Part shown: piece by piece, positions 22,606 to 28,467 of the stretch
How the letters are laid out: each line of letters starts with the position of its first letter
Numbering within the stretch: position 1 is the stretch's first letter
Assembly (NCBI GenBank): GCA_964428325.1
Contig: CAYRXU010000011.1
Location: 1 to 28,467, forward strand
Source: JBBSZK01 sp964428325
GTDB lineage: Archaea > Nanobdellota > Nanobdellia > Pacearchaeales > GW2011-AR1
Length of the DNA: 28,467 nucleotides
Direction of reading: 5' to 3'
The notes under the pieces: generated by a model
Seen by the model: the letters and a program-made list of their open reading frames with translations, nothing else
Database searches by the model: none
What the model was told of the DNA's origin: nothing
Made by a program: the position numbers and the translations under genes

Positions 22606-23061
22606 ATGCATAGCAATAATAAAGGACAAGCAGCAATGGAATTCTTGATGACCTATGGATGGGCCATCCTAGCAGCTATTATAGCGATTGGCGTACTCGC
22701 CTACTTCGGCGTTTTCAGCCCAGGACGGTTCGTTCAAGACAGTTACTTCATTGGAGCCCCATTCGGAGCCCCAGCAGGTAAGGTCAATACAACAGGCATT
22801 ACACTTGAAATTCAGAATGGTGCAGGTGAGACAGTAAATATCACATCAGTATCCATCTCAGGAATATCAGGTTGTGGCACATTAACCTACGGTCAGAATC
22901 TGGCAGCAGGAAGTAGTGTACCTTTGACAGTTCCTTGCAGTCCAGAACTAACAGCAGATACAACGGTAAGAGGAAGCATTAGTCTTAATTACTTGAGACC
23001 TACCTCTACAATTGAATTGTCATCTACAGGCACGATCACAGCTCGCGTAAAAGCAGCTTAA
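22606..23061 (+). CDS. Major type IV pilin (class III signal peptide)
   Basis: The 151-residue protein begins MHSNNKGQAAMEFLMTYGWAILAAI. This is a textbook archaeal class III signal with cleavage after Gly, Q-A-A-M-E-F and Glu at mature +5, then a long hydrophobic assembly helix. The remaining ~115 residues form a Ser/Thr/Gly-rich beta domain with two Cys (SGCGTL, TVPCSP) that may form a disulfide, and sequons NTT and NIT. The ATG at 22606 is chosen because of the strong GGAGGTGA; an upstream in-frame ATG at 22579 overlaps the predicted transcript start and would place non-signal residues in front. The strong ribosome site and following T-rich terminator suggest an abundantly made filament subunit. 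Confidence 0.88.
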   Translation: MHSNNKGQAAMEFLMTYGWAILAAIIAIGVLAYFGVFSPGRFVQDSYFIGAPFGAPAGKVNTTGITLEIQNGAGETVNITSVSISGISGCGTLTYGQNLAAGSSVPLTVPCSPELTADTTVRGSISLNYLRPTSTIELSSTGTITARVKAA

Positions 23062-23065
23062 ATCG

Positions 23066-23104
23066 TGTTTTTATTTTTCTTTTTTTCTTCTTCTATTTTT
23101 TATT
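23066..23104 (+). terminator. T-rich terminator after the major pilin gene
   Basis: Just after the pilin stop, the plus strand reads GTGTTTTTATTTTTCTTTTTTTC, continuing in T-rich sequence to about 23104. It is the strongest oligo-T stretch in the window, consistent with archaeal intrinsic termination of a highly transcribed gene. Confidence 0.8.
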
Positions 23105-23128
23105 ACCCTTAGTGTTAGCTCAAAACCA

Positions 23129-23141
23129 AAGCCTTAAAAAA
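23129..23141 (+). promoter_or_regulatory. TATA-like box of tRNA-Ile (and probably of the ABC gene behind it)
   Basis: GCCTTAAAAAAGC is centred about 29 nt before the tRNA 5' end, similar to the spacing at tRNA-Lys. No TATA element exists between the tRNA and the ABC transporter gene. Confidence 0.45.
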
Positions 23142-23164
23142 GCCTTATTTGTAACATCAATTAA

Positions 23165-23239
23165 GATCGCGTAGCTCAGCCTGGTTAGAGCACCACTCTG
23201 ATACAGTGGGGGTCCCATGTTCAAATCATGGCGCGATCA
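23165..23239 (+). tRNA. tRNA-Ile (anticodon GAU)
   Basis: A full cloverleaf has acceptor stem GATCGCG/CGCGATC, discriminator A, and anticodon stem CCACT/AGTGG around loop CTGATAC, giving anticodon GAU. The T arm is CCATG-TTCAAAT-CATGG. CCA is not encoded. Its 3' end is only 6 nt from the start codon of the ABC transporter gene on the same strand. Confidence 0.95.
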
Positions 23240-23245
23240 TTTCAA

Positions 23246-25009
23246 ATGAAAAAAGAGCGCAACGCATTTTCCACATTATTCCTCGAAGAATGGAATCATC
23301 TAGGGAAGAATAAAAAAACATTCGTCATCTATACCATATTGTTCGTGGTAGCCGGCGTCATCGGTCTCATGAACCCCCTAGTAATCGGCCACATCTTTAA
23401 TATAATCCAACAAGAAGTCAATTCAAATACTGAGTTAAACAGGCTGATAGGATGGATAGTCCTGCTCTTCTTCTTAACTCTTGGATTTTGGGCATTCCAC
23501 GGTCTGGCGCGTTATCTGGAACAGATGGCCGGGTTTATCACACAAAAAAATTACGTCAATAGAAAAATAGAACAAGTGCTAGAGCTGCCAATAAAATGGC
23601 ACAAAGATCATCATTCAGGAGACACTATAGATAAGATAAACAACGGCTCGAGTTCAATGGCAAACTTTGCACGCCACACCACGTTTGAGATTTATTATTC
23701 GCTTGTCAACATAGTAGGCTCGATTTTAATCTTAACCTTCTTCGACATACGCGCGGCGATAATAGCAACGATATTCTCATTCTGTACGATTTACATTATC
23801 TATCGCATGGACCGAAAGCTCAATGAGCAATACAAAGAAATCAATATACTTGGAAACAAAGCCGCTGCCGCAGTCTTTGACTACATAAGCAATGTCATAA
23901 CGGTAGTCACCCTCCGCCTAAAAAAGACGGTCAGAAAAGAGATAGACTCAAGGCTGATGGCGCGCTACCCTCTGGAAAAGAAGACAGTTATCTTGAACGA
24001 GATAAAATGGGGATTTGCCAGCCTGGCTATCTCTGCCATGACCGTGCTCACGATTGCATGGCGCGCATGGAGTGATTATCACACCGTGGGCACGATAATG
24101 GTGGGCACACTCTACATCCTCTACGGCTATCTCGACACTGTAGGGCGTACATTCCATAGGTTTGCCTCTCTCTATGGCCGCGTAGTCAAATACAGCGCGA
24201 GTTTCGTAAATGCCTATCCAATAGAAGAAGCCTACGGGAAAGTAGAATCTGAAAGCAAACAAAATCTGCCAAGCGATTGGAAAAAAGTACAGATGGAAAA
24301 CGTCTCATTCACCCATGACGAAACAGGAAAAAGTTACCATATCGATAACATAAATTTCACATTTCACAGGGGCCAGAAGGTCGCGCTTATTGGGGCTTCA
24401 GGCTCTGGCAAGAGCACCATGCTTTCTTTACTTCGCGGCCTAGACAGGCCTGAAAATGGCGTAGTCAAAATTAATGAGTTTGCAGATGCGGCGGGATTCG
24501 ATAAAATAAGAAACGCAGTTACACTAATACCTCAGGACCCAGAGATCTTCAACAACACAATACGTTACAACATAACAATGGATCTTCCAGTAAAAACAGC
24601 AGATATGAATAAAATACTGAAGCTGGCAAGATTCTCTGAAGTTGCAAAGCGCCTTCCTAACGGCCTTCAGACAAACGTTCTGGAAAAGGGAGTCTCTCTG
24701 AGCGGAGGCGAAAAACAGCGCCTTGCCCTTGCAAGAGGCCTTCTGGCAGCACAGGAAAGCGATATCCTTCTTATGGACGAGCCGACCAGCAGCGTCGATA
24801 CGCTCAATGAGATTGCAATATATGAGGGAATATTAGCGCAATTCAAGGATAAAACAATAATCTCTGCTCTCCACAGGCTTCACTTGTTGAAATATTTCGA
24901 CTACATTTACATATTTGAGCGCGGGAAGATAGTCTCTCAAGGCACTTTAGAAGAAATAAAGAAGACGCCCCATTTCTCAAGGGCCTGGAAGAAGTATAAC
25001 GAAAAATAA
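23246..25009 (+). CDS. ABC exporter half-transporter (membrane domain fused to ATPase)
   Basis: This type IV ABC exporter (587 residues from this start) has a membrane domain of about 320 residues with six expected helices. The nucleotide-binding domain carries Walker A GASGSGKST, Q-loop LIPQDPEIF, signature LSGGEKQR, Walker B ILLMDEPTS and H-loop SALHRLH. All catalytic motifs are intact, so a working homodimer is plausible. The substrate is unknown (lipid, peptide or drug). An ATG at 23228 is rejected because it lies inside tRNA-Ile; the ATG at 23246 follows the tRNA end by 6 nt. Leu CTG and GC-rich stretches (GGCGCGC) are commoner than in neighbouring genes, suggesting acquisition from elsewhere. 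No separate promoter is visible. Confidence 0.9.
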   Translation: MKKERNAFSTLFLEEWNHLGKNKKTFVIYTILFVVAGVIGLMNPLVIGHIFNIIQQEVNSNTELNRLIGWIVLLFFLTLGFWAFHGLARYLEQMAGFITQKNYVNRKIEQVLELPIKWHKDHHSGDTIDKINNGSSSMANFARHTTFEIYYSLVNIVGSILILTFFDIRAAIIATIFSFCTIYIIYRMDRKLNEQYKEINILGNKAAAAVFDYISNVITVVTLRLKKTVRKEIDSRLMARYPLEKKTVILNEIKWGFASLAISAMTVLTIAWRAWSDYHTVGTIMVGTLYILYGYLDTVGRTFHRFASLYGRVVKYSASFVNAYPIEEAYGKVESESKQNLPSDWKKVQMENVSFTHDETGKSYHIDNINFTFHRGQKVALIGASGSGKSTMLSLLRGLDRPENGVVKINEFADAAGFDKIRNAVTLIPQDPEIFNNTIRYNITMDLPVKTADMNKILKLARFSEVAKRLPNGLQTNVLEKGVSLSGGEKQRLALARGLLAAQESDILLMDEPTSSVDTLNEIAIYEGILAQFKDKTIISALHRLHLLKYFDYIYIFERGKIVSQGTLEEIKKTPHFSRAWKKYNEK

Positions 25010-25349
25010 TTACTGCTTTCTTGGCCTGCTTTTAGCAAACTTGAAATTATCCATAATGAGATCATCGAATTTTTTCCACTTCAAGATCTTTCTTAAAATG
25101 AGGTGGGCGCGATCTTTGGTGAATACAAAATAAGCAACTATCTCCTTAGTTTCCTTAACAAAATGGAAATCCCTCCCTTGGTGTAAGAAGAGTAGTACCT
25201 TAGAACATCATGACTCTTATCATCATAAAGTAAGTCGTAAAGATCAAAAATCCCTTCCAAGAGATTCAATGTTTTATCTTCGGGGGCAAATGTGAACCAT
25301 ACAGCATCCGAGTGTTGCGCACGCCTAGTATTTTGCCCTTAGAAATCAT
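25010..25349 (-). pseudogene. Frameshifted gene remnant of unknown family
   Basis: The 340 bases between the ABC gene and the next gene hold a broken minus-strand reading frame. From an ATG at 25349 it reads MISKGKILGV. A -1 shift then gives AQHSDAVWFTFAPEDKTL... ending ...YYSSYTKG. A second -1 shift at the G-rich stretch GGGAGGG gives DFHFVKETKEIVAYFV...KSRPRKQ to a TAA at 25010-25012. Joined, this is a coherent protein of about 112 residues, a basic-tailed alpha/beta protein that I do not recognise. The ATG follows the stop of the zinc-ribbon gene upstream by one base, so it was the second gene of that operon. Two single-base losses mean either real decay or assembly error. Confidence 0.65.
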
Positions 25350-25350
25350 A

Positions 25351-25971
25351 TTACTGCAAAGCAAACTCAAAAGTAACACCTTGCTCGTTCAATGAGTATC
25401 CCTTCAAAGGCAAGTCAAGCTGCAAACTATTGATATACACTTTCTTATCTGAAATCACTTTCACCTCATAACCTGACTCAACTTTTGACACTATGACGTC
25501 ATCTACAGACCCAACACCTGGAGCCTTCAACTCATAAAGCACGCGATCACTCAATCTTCGTATATCTGTCTTAGCTTCAGTTCGTGGAAGCGCAGCCAGA
25601 CGCTTCATTTGATCTTCACTAAGAGTTCTACGCTTAGCAGCCTTGGGAGCCGCCTTGCTTTGCGTATTAACAGTCATCACAATACCATTCGGCAATTTTA
25701 CAGCATTTGAATCCTGCTGTGCTCCAGCACGCATCTGCTGCTCGAGAGCCTTCATCAACTGATTAAAAATAGAATTAAGTAACTTATCGCTAAAGCCCAT
25801 GCTACCTCCACCTACAGTCGGCGTCTGCACCATGTCATTCTTGCCAAGTAATCCGTAATCCTGCATCTCCTTCTCAGGATCTCGGATATCTACTCCACAA
25901 TGTGGGCAAAAATCGAAATCGACCTGAATAGAGGACTTACATTTCGGGCATGGCTGCTTCTTCGAAAACAT
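25351..25971 (-). CDS. Zinc-ribbon protein with C-terminal Hsp20/alpha-crystallin-like domain
   Basis: The 206 residues start with a zinc ribbon (CPKC at 8-11, CPHC at 22-25). A Gln/Ala-rich linker and a basic stretch (AAPKAAKRRTLSEDQMKRL) follow. The C-terminal ~70 residues are beta-rich: RVLYELKAPGV, DVIVSKVESGYEVKVISDKK, LDLPLKGYS and QGVTFEFAL. This order matches small heat-shock proteins: entry strand with ...YELPGV, hydrophobic strands, ...LP... turn and final G-V-L/T-x-x-L strand. It may be a zinc-dependent chaperone-like protein. The start ATG lies about 27 nt from the minus-strand TATA box TTTATAACG. The broken gene at 25010-25349 follows it in the same unit. Confidence 0.65.
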   Translation of the reverse strand: MFSKKQPCPKCKSSIQVDFDFCPHCGVDIRDPEKEMQDYGLLGKNDMVQTPTVGGGSMGFSDKLLNSIFNQLMKALEQQMRAGAQQDSNAVKLPNGIVMTVNTQSKAAPKAAKRRTLSEDQMKRLAALPRTEAKTDIRRLSDRVLYELKAPGVGSVDDVIVSKVESGYEVKVISDKKVYINSLQLDLPLKGYSLNEQGVTFEFALQ

Positions 25972-25992
25972 TAAATCAGGATAAGCCAGACG

Positions 25993-26001
25993 CGTTATAA
26001 A
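25993..26001 (-). promoter_or_regulatory. TATA box of the zinc-ribbon/Hsp20-like gene
   Basis: The minus strand reads TTTATAACG, centred about 27 nt upstream of the ATG at 25971, in the 45-nt space after the MFS gene. Confidence 0.55.
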
Positions 26002-26016
26002 CTTTATGAAAGCACA

Positions 26017-27405
26017 CTATTTCTGATGAACAAACTTCTTGAACCAGACATAATCAGTATGTACCGTTCTGAAAGGATGAAGAGCATCCCAACTCAATCC
26101 GCGCAATCTTTCATGTCTTTTTTCTTCCTTAAGTTGCGGCACGAACGCGAAAGCCACAATAAATCTAAGCACAGCAGCCACTACGAACACGAACAAGAAA
26201 GTATTCATGAACGTAATATGAAGATACTCAATCATAAGGCCTCCAATAATCGATCCAAGGAAAACCCCTATGCCGGTAAGAATATTCGAATATGTAAAGC
26301 AAATACCTCTTTTCTCCTTAGACGATACAGCTTCGTACATGAAATTAGTGGATCCAATACCTAACGCAGCGTTACCCAATCCAGCAGTAAAACCAGGAAG
26401 AAGGAAAAGTAAAATAGGATCCTTCAAGAAAAGCCAAAGCAAGGGCGTTACCGGGAATGCCCAAGCAGCAATATAGAGTAGTTTCAAATTACCATAGCGA
26501 TCAGAGAACTTTCCAGCTAGCGGAGTCAAAAGCAGATAGAACACAGTCGAACTCAAACTCACAGCAGTAAACCAAAATAGATTGAAGTGAAGTTCCTGTA
26601 ACATATAAACTGCAAAGAAAGGTGAGGCGACCATAACTGCAAGATTAAAAGCTGCTTGGAAGACAGCAAACTTGCCAAAATTATCATATCTCTTTAGGAA
26701 ACTCCAGAATGAGAAATAGTACCCCTTATGCAACTTGAAGTGAGGGCAATAAATGTGTTTTACTTGATATAGTGAAACAACTCGTAAAACTATGGCGGCA
26801 ATAAACACAAGCGAGTAAATTGCAAGAACGTATGGCTGATTCTCAAAGAAATAAAGTACGGTACCTCCAAGCAAAAACATCACCACTCCGGTCCATCCAA
26901 TCACCTTATTACGTCGAGCAAAGTAATGCCCGCGTTGCTCTTCGGGTACAAGGTCTCCTATCCAAGAAAATGAGGGAGGATCCTTGACTGCGCTAAAGAA
27001 AATATAGATCGAATAGAGCACAATGAGGGCGTAAGGTAAGTAAGGTACACCCAAATTACGAGTATATAGAAATGCAAGGAGAATAATCGGGATCCAAACA
27101 AAAGATAACCATCCCGTAAAAACAACATGAATCCACTTACGAGAATGTCTCTCCATAAGTTTCGATCCCCAAAGATTACCCAGGGGAGCGATAAGACCAG
27201 AAAACGCGCTAATGAATCCGATATGTGCAGCATTAGCTCCCAAGGCCCTAGCAAATGGCACGATAAATGATCCGCTCAACGCAGTTGAAGCTTCAGAAAC
27301 AGCGCCTTGAGAGATGAAACGGTCTCGTGCGCGTTCCTTTAGATGATCTTTAACAGGAGAATCGCCTTCAATGATAACCTGTTTAACACCCCTCTTTTCC
27401 ACCAT
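26017..27405 (-). CDS. Major facilitator superfamily (MFS) transporter
   Basis: This 462-residue membrane protein has about 12 hydrophobic helices and a cytoplasmic N-terminal tail of ~45 residues. The loop between helices 2 and 3 shows GNLWGSKLMERHSRKWIHV, the MFS pattern G...D/E-R..RR/K. The matching loop in the second half is AGKFSDRYGNLKLLY. The length and two six-helix halves fit a secondary transporter or exporter; the substrate cannot be read. The start ATG lies 26 nt from the TATA element TTTTTAAGC. It is divergent from the two small membrane genes at 27484. Confidence 0.87.
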   Translation of the reverse strand: MVEKRGVKQVIIEGDSPVKDHLKERARDRFISQGAVSEASTALSGSFIVPFARALGANAAHIGFISAFSGLIAPLGNLWGSKLMERHSRKWIHVVFTGWLSFVWIPIILLAFLYTRNLGVPYLPYALIVLYSIYIFFSAVKDPPSFSWIGDLVPEEQRGHYFARRNKVIGWTGVVMFLLGGTVLYFFENQPYVLAIYSLVFIAAIVLRVVSLYQVKHIYCPHFKLHKGYYFSFWSFLKRYDNFGKFAVFQAAFNLAVMVASPFFAVYMLQELHFNLFWFTAVSLSSTVFYLLLTPLAGKFSDRYGNLKLLYIAAWAFPVTPLLWLFLKDPILLFLLPGFTAGLGNAALGIGSTNFMYEAVSSKEKRGICFTYSNILTGIGVFLGSIIGGLMIEYLHITFMNTFLFVFVVAAVLRFIVAFAFVPQLKEEKRHERLRGLSWDALHPFRTVHTDYVWFKKFVHQK

Positions 27406-27427
27406 GTCAACCTATAAGGAAATCCAG

Positions 27428-27436
27428 CTTAAAAAT
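27428..27436 (-). promoter_or_regulatory. TATA box of the MFS gene
   Basis: The minus strand reads TTTTTAAGC, about 26 nt upstream of the ATG at 27405. It is distinct from the plus-strand element at 27455. Confidence 0.55.
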
Positions 27437-27454
27437 CTGATGCTCTCCAAAAGC

Positions 27455-27463
27455 ATTTTAAAC
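27455..27463 (+). promoter_or_regulatory. TATA box of the small membrane gene pair
   Basis: TTTTAAACC is centred about 26 nt upstream of the ATG at 27484, implying a leaderless first gene. Confidence 0.55.
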
Positions 27464-27483
27464 CAAACCTCCTTAAGCTAGTA

Positions 27484-27675
27484 ATGGGATTGAAAGGAGT
27501 GGTAATAATTCTAGCGATTATACTCATACTTGAAGGAGCTATGGCTCTTGCAAGCACCAAGTTGGTAGTATCGCTCACTAAGAAAATAATAAAAAACCAA
27601 GATTTGCTACGTACGTTAGGTTTTCTTGAGCTTCTTGTAGGTCTTGCGCTTCTTTTCTTCACCCTCAACCAATGA
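27484..27675 (+). CDS. Small two-helix membrane protein, DUF2065/YjeT-like (1)
   Basis: The 63 residues comprise two hydrophobic helices (GVVIILAIILILEGAMALA and LRTLGFLELLVGLALLFFTL) joined by a short basic loop (TKKIIKNQD). The first helix with ILEG, a polar loop, then LR-x-x-G...GLALL resembles the YjeT/DUF2065 family of tiny inner-membrane proteins of unknown function. It overlaps the next gene by 4 nt (ATGA). The two look like tandem paralogues. Confidence 0.6.
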   Translation: MGLKGVVIILAIILILEGAMALASTKLVVSLTKKIIKNQDLLRTLGFLELLVGLALLFFTLNQ

Positions 27676-27875
27676 ACTCATTTAGTCCAGCCATTCTTAG
27701 CGTAGGATTCTTACTCCTAATCAAGTCCGTATGGGTCCTCCTCTACCCCAAGGAAATAACTCAACTCATGCACTACTACGCGAACCACAAAAAGAAGCTA
27801 CGTCTCACTGCACTTCTTGCACTCTTACTAAGCGTCTCTCTGTTATTATTCGCATTGCTAACGCGAGACATCTAA
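27672..27875 (+). CDS. Small two-helix membrane protein, DUF2065/YjeT-like (2)
   Basis: This 67-residue protein has the same plan as its neighbour: helix 1 (AILSVGFLLLIKSVWVLLYP), a basic loop (ANHKKKLR) and helix 2 (LTALLALLLSVSLLLFALL). LLYPKE after the first helix matches the L-x-P-K turn of DUF2065 proteins. Its stop codon directly abuts the 3' end of the oppositely oriented tRNA-Gly, with no base between. The pair may form a heterodimer; function unknown. Confidence 0.6.
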   Translation: MNSFSPAILSVGFLLLIKSVWVLLYPKEITQLMHYYANHKKKLRLTALLALLLSVSLLLFALLTRDI

Positions 27876-27946
27876 TGCAGTCTGCGGGAATCGAACCCGC
27901 GTCCTCAGCTTGGGAAGCTAATATTCTGCCACTAAACTAAGACTGC
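27876..27946 (-). tRNA. tRNA-Gly (anticodon CCC)
   Basis: The minus strand gives acceptor stem GCAGTCT/AGACTGC with discriminator A. The anticodon stem TTAGC/GCTGA encloses loop TTCCCAA, anticodon CCC. The T arm is GCGGG-TTCGATT-CCCGC. It is 71 nt long with a short variable loop, as usual for tRNA-Gly. CCA is not encoded. Confidence 0.95.
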
Positions 27947-27968
27947 TTCAAGTCCCCTAAGTAAAAAC

Positions 27969-27980
27969 GTTTAAATAATC
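27969..27980 (+). promoter_or_regulatory. TATA box of the gene at 27999
   Basis: GTTTAAATAATC is centred about 26 nt before the ATG at 27999. It sits about 25 nt from the 5' end of the divergent tRNA-Gly, so it may serve both directions. Confidence 0.55.
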
Positions 27981-27998
27981 TCCGAAAACCGCATTACT

Positions 27999-28388
27999 AT
28001 GGACGATATACTTTATCGAGACACAGAAGGTCACTTAGTAAGACCAAGTATACTAATGTGGAACACATTCTCAGACCCTGCCGAACAAGAAATACAACCG
28101 CATAGATATGTAGTGTTAGCTATCGGAAAGCGAGTCGAATTAAAAAGACTGGGGCAAATTCTTCCAAATCTTTCTAGACCTGTAGACGAGTTTATAGCAC
28201 GGATAGAAAGAATCGGCGACGGTAGAACAGACTATGGCCTTTACACATTCAAGACAGGCGTTCACTCAACTCGATTGATTTCATCACTGCCTTTAGATTG
28301 GACAACGAGACAGATGGACATACTCGACCCTAGAGATGCTGAAGAAAGTGCTACAAGATACCTTGAATCTCTAATGCCACTTGAATAA
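27999..28388 (+). CDS. Protein of unknown function (129 aa)
   Basis: No family is recognised. The protein is soluble with no signal peptide, membrane segment or Cys. It begins MDDILYRDTEGHLVRPSILMWN and shows a possible beta-alpha pattern (HRYVVLAIGKRVELKRLGQILPNL). The tail is acidic and helical (DPRDAEESATRYLESLMPLE). It has its own TATA box with leaderless spacing and ends 37 nt before the next start codon. Confidence 0.55.
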   Translation: MDDILYRDTEGHLVRPSILMWNTFSDPAEQEIQPHRYVVLAIGKRVELKRLGQILPNLSRPVDEFIARIERIGDGRTDYGLYTFKTGVHSTRLISSLPLDWTTRQMDILDPRDAEESATRYLESLMPLE

Positions 28389-28395
28389 AGAGTAA

Positions 28396-28406
28396 CTATT
28401 TATACC
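28396..28406 (+). promoter_or_regulatory. TATA box of the gene at 28426
   Basis: CTATTTATACC is centred about 25 nt upstream of the ATG at 28426. Confidence 0.5.
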
Positions 28407-28425
28407 ATTTTTCCGCTTTCCCAGT

Positions 28426-28467
28426 ATGGCAAAAGCGAAACCTTACTTTATTACAACAGCCATTGAT
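28426..28467 (+). CDS. metG: Probable methionyl-tRNA synthetase (N-terminal fragment, runs off window)
   Basis: Only 14 codons are visible, reading MAKAKPYFITTAID. The strand K-x-Y/F-x-T-T-A/P-I-D/Y is the usual start of class I methionyl-tRNA synthetases, ahead of the HIGH motif, which would lie just beyond the window. The TATA spacing of 25 nt supports this ATG. The fragment is too short for certainty; another class I synthetase with a similar first strand is possible. Confidence 0.6.
   Translation, partial: MAKAKPYFITTAID

Noticed and set aside
23228..23245. Start of the ABC transporter at the ATG at 23228
   Set aside because: This ATG is within the T arm and acceptor stem of tRNA-Ile. 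The six added residues are just the tRNA 3' end read as codons. The ATG at 23246 is the better start.
25106..25114. GGCGCGATC matching the tRNA-Ile 3' end (23230-23238) as a possible attachment-site duplicate
   Set aside because: The match is only nine bases and lies in the middle of the coherent reading frame of the gene remnant. An integration boundary there would have disrupted that frame. No integrase gene is present.
1..28467. CRISPR array, insertion sequence or rRNA gene
   Set aside because: No regularly spaced direct repeats, no transposase-like protein with inverted repeats, and no rRNA-like sequence were seen in the window.

Overview
The window is archaeal, from a small, tightly packed genome with roughly 40% GC as judged by eye. 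The evidence is ribosomal protein L15e, transcript-cleavage factor TFS, a type II methionine aminopeptidase, a VAT/Cdc48 double-AAA ATPase, an S26B-type signal peptidase, archaeal class III (pilin) signal peptides and archaeal TATA boxes. The KGQAAMEFLMTYGWAI-type pilin, very short intergenic spaces and many tiny genes suggest a DPANN lineage (Woesearchaeota/Pacearchaeota-like), but that placement is an inference. Two runs of exactly 100 N (1570-1669, 4607-4706) show this is a scaffolded assembly.

Layout. 1-1531: tRNA-Lys, TFS, a dCMP-type deaminase and signal peptidase I. 1676-4603: a two-gene operon of a zinc-ribbon/AbrB-like regulator and Cdc48, preceded by tandem TATACAC boxes. 4707-8177: MetAP (cut by a gap), small unknown genes, and an operon of an NSUN-type RNA m5C methyltransferase, a Nudix hydrolase and a PUA/NIP7-like protein. 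8218-11228: topoisomerase I, an unknown small gene and L15e. 11273-23061: a type IV pilus-like locus with two pilin-like proteins on the minus strand, then on plus a membrane/winged-helix protein, a GspE/ArlI-type ATPase, two half-size TadC/ArlJ-type platform proteins, a KaiC/ArlH-type ATPase and three minor-pilin-like proteins, one of 1129 residues. A lone nucleotidyltransferase gene on minus follows, then the major pilin. 23165-25349: tRNA-Ile directly abutting an ABC exporter of differing base usage, then a frameshifted gene remnant. 25351-28467: a zinc-ribbon/Hsp20-like protein, an MFS transporter, a pair of tiny two-helix membrane proteins, tRNA-Gly, an unknown gene and the start of a probable methionyl-tRNA synthetase.

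Expression logic. Most transcription units have a TATA box 23-27 nt upstream of the chosen start codon, so most first genes look leaderless. This spacing was used to choose several starts. The clear exception is the major pilin, which has a ~30-nt leader and a near-perfect Shine-Dalgarno (GGAGGTGA).

Most notable observation: the giant minor-pilin-like protein carries a von Willebrand A domain whose MIDAS-side loop is interrupted by a complete seven-repeat beta-propeller. This is the mirror image of the integrin alpha-chain plan, in which an A domain is inserted in a seven-bladed propeller. Together with its neighbours it looks like the tip adhesin of an uncharacterised archaeal pilus.
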